Source of the DNA: JBBSIG01 sp038232215
GTDB lineage: Bacteria > Actinomycetota > Thermoleophilia > Gaiellales > Gaiellaceae
Reading direction: 5' to 3'
Length of the DNA stretch: 5,386 bases
Assembly (NCBI GenBank): GCA_038232215.1
Contig: JBBSIG010000178.1
Coordinates: 1 to 5,386, forward strand
In this document: positions 1 through 4,481 of the stretch, in pieces
Layout: the number at the start of each line of letters is the position of its first letter
Position numbering within the stretch: the stretch's first letter is position 1
Program-made: the position numbers and the translations under genes
The notes under the pieces: generated by a model
What the model was told of the DNA's origin: nothing
Seen by the model: the letters and a program-made list of their open reading frames with translations, nothing else
The model's database searches: none

Positions 1-245
1 CGCTCGAAGCCGTGACGCCGGCCGAGGCGAAGCTCGAAGCGGTCGACCGTGTCCTCGACGACCGGATCGACGGAGAAAGGCAGCAGCCGCAGCGCGCGAA
101 CCGTGAGCCCGCCGCCGCACGGCTTGTCGCGCGGGAAGCGCGCCTTGTCGAGCAGGAGGACGGAGGCTCCCGCGTCGGCAAGCCGGTAGGCCGCCGTGGA
201 GCCCGCGGGCCCGGCTCCCACGACGATCGCATCGAACCGCTCCAC
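1..245 (-). CDS. Geranylgeranyl reductase family FAD-dependent oxidoreductase, N-terminal part (runs off the window)
   Basis: Eighty-one codons are visible, starting at GTG 245 and reading off the left edge. The protein opens with VERFDAIVVGAGPAGSTAAY, a Rossmann dinucleotide-binding motif (GxGxxG at residues 10-15) that binds the FAD ADP moiety. About 30 residues on is the acidic end of beta-2 (LLLDKARFPRDK), then PCGGGLT near residues 45-51. That PxxKxCGGGL signature is typical of the geranylgeranyl/digeranylgeranylglycerophospholipid reductase family, flavoenzymes that reduce isoprenoid double bonds in quinone, chlorophyll or lipid pathways. The exact substrate cannot be told from the N-terminus. 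The start is well fixed: the in-frame codon at 255-257 is TAG, and GTG 245 is the only start codon between it and the FAD motif. No purine-rich ribosome binding site precedes it. Transcription is divergent from tRNA-Tyr, only 25 bp away. Related FAD monooxygenases are the main alternative. Confidence 0.85.
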   Translation of the reverse strand, partial: MERFDAIVVGAGPAGSTAAYRLADAGASVLLLDKARFPRDKPCGGGLTVRALRLLPFSVDPVVEDTVDRFELRLGRRHGFE

Positions 246-250
246 GAGCG

Positions 251-263
251 AGGGCTACAATCC
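251..263 (+). promoter_or_regulatory. -10 promoter element of tRNA-Tyr
   Basis: The stretch AGGGCTACAATCC contains TACAAT at 256-261, one base off the TATAAT consensus, ending 9 bp before the tRNA 5' end. The preceding GGGC and following C recur before the neighbouring tRNA-Thr, which supports a real shared promoter form. No convincing -35 box is visible. Confidence 0.6.
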
Positions 264-270
264 GCCCTCC

Positions 271-352
271 GGGGGTGTGCCCGAGCGGCCAAAGGGAACG
301 GGCTGTAAACCCGTCGGCTCAGCCTACGGAGGTTCGAATCCTCCCGCCCCCA
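271..352 (+). tRNA. tRNA-Tyr (anticodon GTA)
   Basis: This is a type II (long variable arm) tRNA that folds fully. The acceptor stem is GGGGGTG (271-277) with CGCCCCC (345-351), including one G-U pair. The D arm follows the usual Tyr pattern CCC GAGCGGCCAAA GGG. The anticodon stem is ACGGG/CCCGT around loop CTGTAAA, with GTA at 305-307. The variable arm contains a GGC/GCC stem, and the T stem is GGAGG/CCTCC around TTCGAAT. The discriminator is A352. CCA is not encoded (CTCC follows), so it must be added by a nucleotidyltransferase. It lies head to head with the oxidoreductase gene and 48 bp before tRNA-Thr. Confidence 0.97.
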
Positions 353-379
353 CTCCGCGCGCCGACGCCCCGCGAGCGC

Positions 380-390
380 GGGCTAGAATC
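380..390 (+). promoter_or_regulatory. -10 promoter element of tRNA-Thr
   Basis: GGGCTAGAATC carries TAGAAT at 384-389, ending 11 bp before the tRNA. It matches the element before tRNA-Tyr at 10 of 11 positions (GGGCTANAATC). The two tRNAs therefore appear able to be transcribed separately, although read-through from the first is possible because no terminator is seen between them. Confidence 0.6.
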
Positions 391-400
391 GTTGCGCTTC

Positions 401-473
401 GCCCTCTTAGCTCAGTTGGTAGAGCACCTCCATGGTAAGGAGGGGGTCGACGGTTCGAGTCCGTCAGAGGGCT
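401..473 (+). tRNA. tRNA-Thr (anticodon GGT)
   Basis: This is a complete cloverleaf. The acceptor stem GCCCTCT (401-407) pairs perfectly with AGAGGGC (466-472). The D stem is GCTC/GAGC, the anticodon stem CCTCC/GGAGG around loop ATGGTAA with GGT at 434-436, the variable loop GGGTC, and the T stem GACGG/CCGTC around TTCGAGT. The discriminator is T473 and CCA is not encoded. It is followed almost at once by a terminator hairpin. The tRNA marks the left edge of intact host sequence; mobile-element remnants begin shortly after it. Confidence 0.97.
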
Positions 474-477
474 CTGC

Positions 478-506
478 AAAAGCCCCGCACCCGGAGCTTT
501 TTCTTT
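478..506 (+). terminator. Rho-independent terminator after tRNA-Thr
   Basis: AAAAGC, one mismatched base, CCG, a CACC loop, CGG, the opposing mismatch and GCTTTT form a 9-bp stem with a single C-A mismatch, followed by TCTTT. It begins 5 nt after the tRNA 3' end. With AAAA on one side and TTTT on the other it could act in both directions. Confidence 0.7.
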
Positions 507-590
507 CGTATCGACTTGCAAGTTCTCGAACGTGGGGCAGGTATGGAGCCCTTTATGGAGCCTTCAGATCAAAAAGAGTGTTCGGGAGCC
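507..590. other. Gene-free junction between the tRNA terminator and the insertion sequence
   Basis: No coding frame here looks like a known protein, and none continues the terminase sequence found on the far side of the IS. It contains a 10-bp palindrome ACTTGCAAGT (514-523) and a 9-bp direct repeat TATGGAGCC at 542-550 and 554-562. It is lower in GC than its surroundings, with runs such as CAAAAAG, which suggests element rather than host origin. This is inference. Confidence 0.4.
542..562 (+). repeat. 9-bp direct repeat, TATGGAGCC twice, 3-bp spacer
   Basis: Two exact copies of TATGGAGCC are separated by CTT, giving a 12-bp period. Short direct repeats near a tRNA can be arm-type integrase binding sites, but no integrase gene is present here, so the role is unknown. 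Confidence 0.5.
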
Positions 591-612
591 CGTGGGGTGC
601 GGATATTCGGTC
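591..612 (+). repeat. Left terminal inverted repeat of the IS
   Basis: It begins CGTGGGGTGCGGATATTCGG and differs from the right repeat at positions 11, 14 and 16 only. It ends immediately before the transposase stop codon (613-615 on the minus strand). Confidence 0.8.
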
Positions 613-1698
613 TCACGCTGCGGCCGCGTGTTGGTAGTCGTGAATGAGTCCGCCGAGCAGGTCGCGGCGGTGCACCGAGGTCGCGCAGGCAGCGGGGTCG
701 CCGCGGCTGACCGCGACGCCGATAGGCGCGGGCGCTTGCAGGTCGAGCGCACGGTGCGGCCGACGCGCGTTGTAGTGACGCACGTAGACGCGAAGCACAT
801 GCTCGAGCTGCCGGCGGCCGACGATCAGCAGCCGGTCGAGGCACTCGCGCCGGGCGCTGCCGACCCAGCGTTCCATGTGGGCGTTCGCGTTCGGGGCCTG
901 CACGGGCGTGCGGATGACCTTGATCTTCTCACCCGCCAGGAGGGCGTCGAAGGCACGCGGAAACTTCGCGTCTCGATCATGGATCAGGAAGCGCACCTGC
1001 CGGTCGCGATCGTCGAGCTCCATCAGCAAATTGCGTGCCTGCTGCAGCATCCAATCGGTGTTCGGCTTGCTGGTGCAGGCGAGGTACTCGATCCGACGGT
1101 TGCCGATCGAGAGAAAGACGAGCACATACAGTCGTCGCAGCCAGACCGTGTCAACGGTGAAGAAGTCAGACGCGACGATCGACTCGCCGTTGGCGAGCAG
1201 GAACGTCCGCCATGTTTCGCGGTCGCGTTCCGGCGCCGGCGGCAGGCCAGCGCTGGCGAGAACGGAGCGGACGAAGGTCGCCGAGACGTCTATGCCGAGC
1301 TTGCGCAGCTCGCCGACGATCCGCAGATAGCCCCAGCTCCCGTTCTCTCGCGCGAGGCGCAGGATCAGCTCGCGCACCTCGCGGCCGATCGGCGGTCGCC
1401 CCGGGCGGCGGTGCGGGTACGTCCAGCGGCGGGCTACCAGCCGGCGATGCCAACGCAGAAGCGTCTCCGGCCGCACCAGGAATGCGTTCCAGCCGCGCCG
1501 CGGCAGCACCCGACTCAGCGCTGTGAGCAGCAGCCGGTCGTTCGGCTCGAACCGCGGCTGGCCAACCTGTCGGCGGAGGATCGACAACTCGTGGCGGAGC
1601 ACGAGAATCTCCAGCTCCTTCGTACGATCACTTCGACCGAATAGCACGAGCAACTCCAGCATCCGACACACGACGACGTACAGAGATGACACAAGCAA
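613..1698 (-). CDS. DDE transposase with integrase core (rve), IS481/IS3-like
   Basis: The 361-residue protein catalyses cut/strand transfer of the surrounding IS. The N-terminal half is a DNA-binding region with helix-turn-helix character (LRHELSILRRQV at about 34-45, ETLLRWHRRLVARRW at 78-92, GYLRIVGELRKLG at 123-135). The RNase H-like core carries the three acidic residues: D178 in VASDFFTVD, D241 in IHDRDAKF and E276 in NANAHMERWVG. D241 to E276 are 35 residues apart, the D-D-35-E spacing. The tail YNARRPHRALDLQAP and the C-terminal RRDLLGGLIH are intact, so the enzyme appears complete and possibly active. The start taken is TTG 1698: it gives MLVSSLY, which resembles the N-terminus I recall for relatives, and AAGG lies just upstream. 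GTG 1692 or ATG 1662 are alternatives. It is a single frame with no frameshift of the orfAB type. Confidence 0.88.
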   Translation of the reverse strand: MLVSSLYVVVCRMLELLVLFGRSDRTKELEILVLRHELSILRRQVGQPRFEPNDRLLLTALSRVLPRRGWNAFLVRPETLLRWHRRLVARRWTYPHRRPGRPPIGREVRELILRLARENGSWGYLRIVGELRKLGIDVSATFVRSVLASAGLPPAPERDRETWRTFLLANGESIVASDFFTVDTVWLRRLYVLVFLSIGNRRIEYLACTSKPNTDWMLQQARNLLMELDDRDRQVRFLIHDRDAKFPRAFDALLAGEKIKVIRTPVQAPNANAHMERWVGSARRECLDRLLIVGRRQLEHVLRVYVRHYNARRPHRALDLQAPAPIGVAVSRGDPAACATSVHRRDLLGGLIHDYQHAAAA

Positions 1699-1762
1699 AG
1701 GCGACCTTCAGCAGACGGGGCCGCCGACGCTACCGCGGCATCACCGGCCCCACGCCTCACCC

Positions 1763-1784
1763 GACCGAGTTTCTGCACCCCACG
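1763..1784 (-). repeat. Right terminal inverted repeat of the IS
   Basis: Read on the minus strand it begins CGTGGGGTGCAGAAACTCGG. It interrupts the terminase reading frame after the residues LAEQI, which makes the next residues (AWGAETRSGEAWGR, then stop) IS-encoded. Confidence 0.8.
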
Positions 1785-2127
1785 CGATCTGCTCGGCGAG
1801 CATCGGCGACTGTTTCAGGAAGTTCTTTATGAACCGAAGCATCAGGCTCGCCTGATCGCGAGACGTCGCAACCAGTGCGATCCGGAAGTCCTCACCGTTC
1901 ATCACGTGCTCGCGCAGTCGCGGTGCGAGAACGGTTCCGTACCAAGCCGCGACCAAACTCGCTGTCATCGTCATGCCGATTCGACGCCCCTTGCGGACGA
2001 CGATCTCTCGGAGGTCCTCGACTCAGCCGTCGATCAGATCGACCAACGCTGATTGGCCGGGATTGAGTTAGATCTCGGCCAAGCTCTCGGCGAAATACCG
2101 GAGTGTCTCGCGCGGGCCGAGGGTCAC
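1785..2127 (-). pseudogene. Phage terminase large subunit, N-terminal remnant with two in-frame stops, cut by the IS
   Basis: One frame reads from GTG 2127 to the IS. It gives VTLGPRETLRYFAESLAEI, stop (TAA, 2068-2070), LNPGQSALVDLIDG, stop (TGA, 2023-2025), then VEDLREIVVRKGRRIGMTMT, and onward through AAWYGTV, GEDFRIALVATSRDQASLML and FIKNFLKQSPMLAEQI. The last part resembles the packaging ATPase domain of large terminases, where GRRxGKT is the ATP-binding Walker A motif and ATSRDQA follows at the next strand. Here the catalytic lysine is methionine (residue 52, GRRIGMT). The nuclease domain and the rest of the ATPase are missing beyond the IS. The GTG overlaps the stop of the small-subunit gene (GTGA), the coupling usual for terminase pairs. 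A short ATG-started product from 1974 would lack Walker A function. The terminase call is from motif resemblance, not a database hit. Confidence 0.7.
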
Positions 2128-2543
2128 GCTGTTTCCTCGCCGCGAAGGTGGCGAGTCAACTGCGTCGTCGGCTGACGCTCCACCGGCAGTGCAGCCAGCT
2201 CTCTCCGACCGCGACGCGTGATTCCAAGCTCCCGAGCACGGGCCAGATAGGATTCCCAGGCTTTCCGTGCCTCGAGGAGTGCCGGCGCGATCTTGCCGCT
2301 CGCCGAGATTCCGCCGTCAGTGCGCGCGGCCACCCACTCGCTCAACCGCTCGGCGGTCACGTACAGCTCAGCGAGTGCGCGCAGATTCGCGACCGGTTCG
2401 TGGGGATGCTCCGACCGGAGTTCCTCCAACACCTCGGTGACTCGGGGCGCCTTGACGCGCCCCGAATCCGCGCCATGCGTGACCGCATTCTTGTTGCCCG
2501 GCTGACGCGGAACGAGGGTCTTTGGATTCCCTCTTCGGTTCAT
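2124..2543 (-). CDS. Phage terminase small subunit-like protein
   Basis: The product is 139 residues from ATG 2543, an uninterrupted frame. The N-terminus MNRRGNPKTLVPRQPGNKN followed by AVTHGA is basic and glycine/asparagine rich, as in many actinobacterial prophage small terminases. The central part is helical and acidic (VTEVLEELRSEHPHEPVANL, LAELYVTAERLSEWV). The C-terminal SYLARARELGITRRGRREL resembles the conserved C-terminal stretch of P27-type small terminases. Small terminases recognise the packaging site and deliver DNA to the large subunit. Its TGA overlaps the GTG of the terminase large remnant. An in-frame ATG at 2576 would add MSYDGGCRPWT, but the shorter start gives the more family-like N-terminus. 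With the large subunit broken, the gene can no longer serve packaging. No strong ribosome binding site is visible. A generic prophage hypothetical protein is the alternative. Confidence 0.6.
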   Translation of the reverse strand: MNRRGNPKTLVPRQPGNKNAVTHGADSGRVKAPRVTEVLEELRSEHPHEPVANLRALAELYVTAERLSEWVAARTDGGISASGKIAPALLEARKAWESYLARARELGITRRGRRELAALPVERQPTTQLTRHLRGEETA

Positions 2544-2678
2544 CGTCCAAGGTCTACACCCGCCATCGTACGACATCAGGCGAAGCTATGCCCTACTCGC
2601 ATTGAGCACTTTTCCCGAACCGGCGCGCTGGTCGGCCCGCGTCGGCTGTGGAGAGCATGGCCAAGGCGGCGGACGACA

Positions 2679-2706
2679 CCCCGGACCCGTCCGGACGGGT
2701 CCGGGG
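2679..2706. repeat. Perfect 28-bp palindrome
   Basis: CCCCGGACCCGTCC (2679-2692) is followed directly by its exact reverse complement (2693-2706), with no loop. It could form a cruciform or bind a dimeric protein. No T-tract follows on either strand, so a classic terminator is unlikely. Confidence 0.85.
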
Positions 2707-2738
2707 AGATCGTTGACGACAGAGACAACGGATGAGTT

Positions 2739-2758
2739 GCTCGCGGCCGAAAGCGAGC
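2739..2758. repeat. Hairpin, 6-bp stem and 8-nt loop
   Basis: GCTCGC (2739-2744) and GCGAGC (2753-2758) are complementary around GGCCGAAA. It lacks a following T-run. Its function is unknown. Confidence 0.4.
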
Positions 2759-2827
2759 GTGGATAGAACACTCGTGCCCGGCGTGATTTTGCTCAACGGA
2801 GCCGCTGAACCGGCGTTTTCGTGGAGA

Positions 2828-2860
2828 GAACCGCTGCTCTATCCACTGAGCTAGGGGGGC
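2828..2860 (-). pseudogene. 5' half of a tRNA (Arg-like), truncated at the anticodon loop
   Basis: Reading the minus strand from 2860 gives GCCCCCC (acceptor 5' strand), TA (positions 8-9), GCTC (D stem), AGTGGATA (D loop), GAGC (D stem), A26 and GCGGT (5' anticodon stem), then TCTC. After this the sequence stops behaving as a tRNA: no ACCGC closes the anticodon stem, no variable loop or T arm follows, and no GGGGGGC closes the acceptor. The 5' half most resembles tRNA-Arg(CCT)-type genes, in which GCGGT would be followed by TTCCTAA. The break in the anticodon loop suggests a recombination or integration scar at the right edge of the mobile region. The amino-acid identity is a guess because the anticodon is lost. 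Confidence 0.6.
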
Positions 2861-2889
2861 GCGCGGCGCGGCGGCCACGGCCGCACGGA

Positions 2890-2895
2890 AGTCTA
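2890..2895 (-). promoter_or_regulatory. Possible -10 box for the truncated tRNA
   Basis: On the minus strand this reads TAGACT, fitting TANNNT, and lies 29 bp upstream of the half-tRNA 5' end. The spacing is longer than for the two intact tRNAs (9-11 bp). Weak on its own. Confidence 0.25.
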
Positions 2896-2930
2896 GAGTC
2901 GGAGCCAGGGCCGGGCGGAAGCGGCGAGGT

Positions 2931-2936
2931 ACGCTT
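2931..2936 (+). promoter_or_regulatory. Possible -10 box for the ftsH-like gene
   Basis: TACGCT fits TANNNT and lies 18 bp upstream of GTG 2955, which itself follows a GAGG (2947-2950). No matching -35 box is seen. It sits in the 2861-2954 spacer, which otherwise shows nothing recognisable. Confidence 0.25.
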
Positions 2937-2954
2937 CAGGCCCTCCGAGGCCGA

Positions 2955-4118
2955 GTGACCAAATCGAGCGAATGACGACACGACCGAGCAGCGCGTCTCC
3001 GGCGCCGAGCCTGCGCCGGGCCGCCCCACCGGCGGCCGCCGCACCGCTCCGAAGGTGCCCTGGCGCGTGGAGGGAACGCCGGCGCCCGAGCCGCCGTCGC
3101 GCGACCCGATGCAGCGGCTGCGCATGCCCGGCGGGCGGCGCTTCTGGTGGGTCTTGCTCGGCCTCTTCGTCCTCAACTGGTTCATCGTCTCGCTGCTCCC
3201 GTCGGGCCAGGCGAAGCGGGTCGCCGTTCCGTACACGTACTTCCGCCAGCAGGTGGCTGCCGGCAACGTCGCCGACGTCAGCTCCCGCGGCGACACGATC
3301 GAGGGCTCCTTCAAGCGAGCGGTCTCGTACCGAAAGCCGGGCGCCAAGGACGAGCCGAAGCCGAGCGCGAAGTTCGAGACGGAGCGGCCGGCGTTCGCGG
3401 ACGACGGACTGCTCGGCCTCCTGATCTCGAAGCGCGTGGTCGTGAACGCGAACCCGCCCGACGAGCCGCGCTCGCTCCTCCAGACGCTGCTCTTCAGCTT
3501 CGGGCCGACGCTCCTCTTCGTGGGCCTGCTCGTCTGGATCTCGCGCCGGGCGGCGGGCTCCGGCCTGACCGGCCTCACGGGCCTCGGCCGCTCGCGCGCC
3601 GAGCGGTACGACTCCTCCGGGCAGCGGACGACCTTCGAGGACGTCGCGGGGATCGACGACGCCGAGGACGAGCTGGTCGAGATCGTCGACTTCCTGAAGA
3701 ACCCCGACCGCTATCGCCGCCTCGGCGCCGCGATCCCGTGCGGAGTCCTGCTCAGCGGCCTGCCCGGCACGGGCAAGACCCTGCTCGCGCGCGCGGTCGC
3801 GGGGGAGGCGGACGTCCCCTTCTTCTCGCCGAGGCGATCGGCCCGGTGTCCGTCCTGCCCGGGCCCGCCGACGAGCCGCTGTTCCTGCCCGGCACGGGGA
3901 GCGGACCCTCCGAGGGCACTCGAGAGCTCGTCGACTCCGAGGTACGGCGGATTGTCGACGAGTGCTACGACGAGGCGCTCGAGCAGCTTCGCCGGAACCG
4001 TGAGAAGCTCGACGCCCTCGCGCACGCGCTGCTCGAGCGCGAGACGCTGGACGAGGCCGACGCGTATCGCGTGGCCGAGGTCGCGCGCCGGCCAGAGCCC
4101 GCCGCTACGGCTCGCTGA
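2955..4118 (+). pseudogene. ftsH: FtsH-type membrane AAA+ zinc protease, pseudogene with a large internal deletion and frameshift
   Basis: FtsH is a membrane-anchored hexameric ATP-dependent protease that degrades misfolded membrane and some soluble proteins. Counting from GTG 3055, the N-terminal part has TM1 (30-48, FWWVLLGLFVLNWFIVSLL), an extracytoplasmic domain beginning VPYTYFRQQVAAGNV, TM2 (about 143-162), the AAA+ entry TTFEDVAGIDDAEDEL and Walker A GLPGTGKT (235-242). At 3828 the family match stops after VPFFS. It resumes in another frame with LAEAIGPVSVLP and runs to TGA 4118 through TRELVDSEVRRIVDECYDEA and ALLERETLDEADAYRV, the normal FtsH C-terminus. Roughly 280-300 residues are absent: pore loop, Walker B, arginine finger region, HExxH and the third zinc ligand. 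Family-invariant positions near Walker A are also changed (IPCG for IPKG, GLPG for GPPG). The frame is open back to 2959 without a start codon, and GTG 2955 with GAGG is in another frame, hinting at a second frameshift near 2970. The 3' end overlaps the convergent gene by 14 bp. Confidence 0.85.
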
Positions 4119-4461
4119 TCTCCGCGTGCCGATCCTCGAAGCAGTTCCGGGCCCAGGTCTCGGCGACGGCCGCGAGCCGGGCTGCGAGCGCGTCGAGCTC
4201 GGCCAGGTCGCGCGGCAGGCGATCGGGGGGTACCTCGATTCGCACCTGGTGCAGGGAGGCCTCGACCTCCGCGCTCAGCTCGTAGCGCTGCTCCGACACG
4301 ATCGAGACCCGCGGGACGTCCGGCCGCAGTGCCTTCCCGAGCTCGTCGATCTCGGCCGGCGTCGCCTCACGGCCGGCGACGATGCCGAAGTTCACGCGGA
4401 CCTCGAGCGCCGGCGGCTCCGGGCTCGTGACGGGAAACGCGATCGGAGGCTCGCCCGACAT
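4105..4461 (-). CDS. Conserved hypothetical protein, 118 residues
   Basis: I recognise no functional domain. The protein is soluble-looking, without a signal peptide or membrane segment. After a proline-rich start (MSGEPPIAFPVTSPEPPALE), the middle reads as an alternating beta/alpha fold: VRVNFGIVAGREATPAEIDE, PRVSIVSEQRYEL, VEASLHQVRIEVPPD. It ends with a helix, LAELDALAARLAAVAETWAR. Proteins of this pattern occur, from memory, in Thermoleophilia-type genomes, but I know no assigned role. ATG 4461 follows GAGGTAGG at a workable distance. It lies 20 bp after the ABC permease on the same strand and is probably co-transcribed with it. Its stop TAG overlaps the tail of the convergent ftsH remnant by 14 bp, so the two transcripts would be antisense there. 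The clean frame and plausible ribosome site argue that it is a real gene. Confidence 0.75.
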   Translation of the reverse strand: MSGEPPIAFPVTSPEPPALEVRVNFGIVAGREATPAEIDELGKALRPDVPRVSIVSEQRYELSAEVEASLHQVRIEVPPDRLPRDLAELDALAARLAAVAETWARNCFEDRHAEISEP

Positions 4462-4481
4462 GCGGGGAACCTACCTCGGCG

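Larger units (their letters stand above)
591..1784 (-). mobile_element. Complete insertion sequence with a DDE (rve) transposase, IS481/IS3-like
   Basis: The 1194-bp element is bounded by inverted repeats at 591-612 and 1763-1784 that match at 19 of 22 positions. Both ends start CGTGGGGTGC and finish TCGGTC. Between them is one full-length transposase gene on the minus strand, whose stop codon directly abuts the left repeat. The size fits IS elements with a single rve-type transposase. The right end lies inside the terminase large-subunit pseudogene. No target-site duplication is evident: the outer flanks are GGGAGCC on the left and CGATCTG on the right. This suggests that one flank was lost by deletion after insertion. 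The family assignment is by transposase type only; the exact IS name cannot be given from sequence alone. Confidence 0.8.
2544..2827. other. Non-coding mobile-region segment, rich in inverted repeats
   Basis: About 280 bp hold no frame that resembles a protein; the open frames on the minus strand are low-complexity and include tRNA-derived sequence. It contains the perfect 28-bp palindrome (2679-2706), a CGTTG/CAACG pair (2711-2715 and 2726-2730) and a GCTCGC/GCGAGC hairpin (2739-2758), all within 80 bp. It lies upstream of the terminase genes, so it could hold a late promoter, operator or packaging region of the former phage. Nothing here proves any of these. Confidence 0.4.

Noticed and set aside
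401..473. tRNA-Thr 3' end as the attachment site of the prophage
   Set aside because: I found no second copy of the tRNA-Thr 3' end near 2600-2870, so there is no direct-repeat evidence for integration in this tRNA.
531..600. CGTGGGG at 531 and 591 as a nested or second IS end
   Set aside because: Only the seven-base core is shared; the following bases at 538 onward do not match the 22-bp inverted repeat.
275..637. Open frame of 120 codons running through both tRNAs on the plus strand, and a 65-codon frame on the minus strand (324-521)
   Set aside because: Their most protein-like segments are translations of tRNA-Tyr and tRNA-Thr, a well-known source of false genes.
532..1644. 370-codon open frame on the plus strand
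   Set aside because: It lies opposite the transposase, which has clear catalytic motifs; the plus-strand product has no recognisable domain and is a high-GC shadow.
2103..2735. 210-codon open frame on the plus strand
   Set aside because: Antisense to the terminase small-subunit-like gene and extends over the palindrome; the product is basic, low complexity and unlike any family.
2576..2878. 100-codon minus-strand frame beginning MAAAPRAPLAQWIEQRF
   Set aside because: Its N-terminus is a translation of the half tRNA and the rest crosses the palindrome, so it is not a gene.
3820..3835. Programmed ribosomal frameshift in ftsH
   Set aside because: A shift would join the two frames but would still leave out the whole middle of the protein, and no slippery heptamer or downstream structure is evident.
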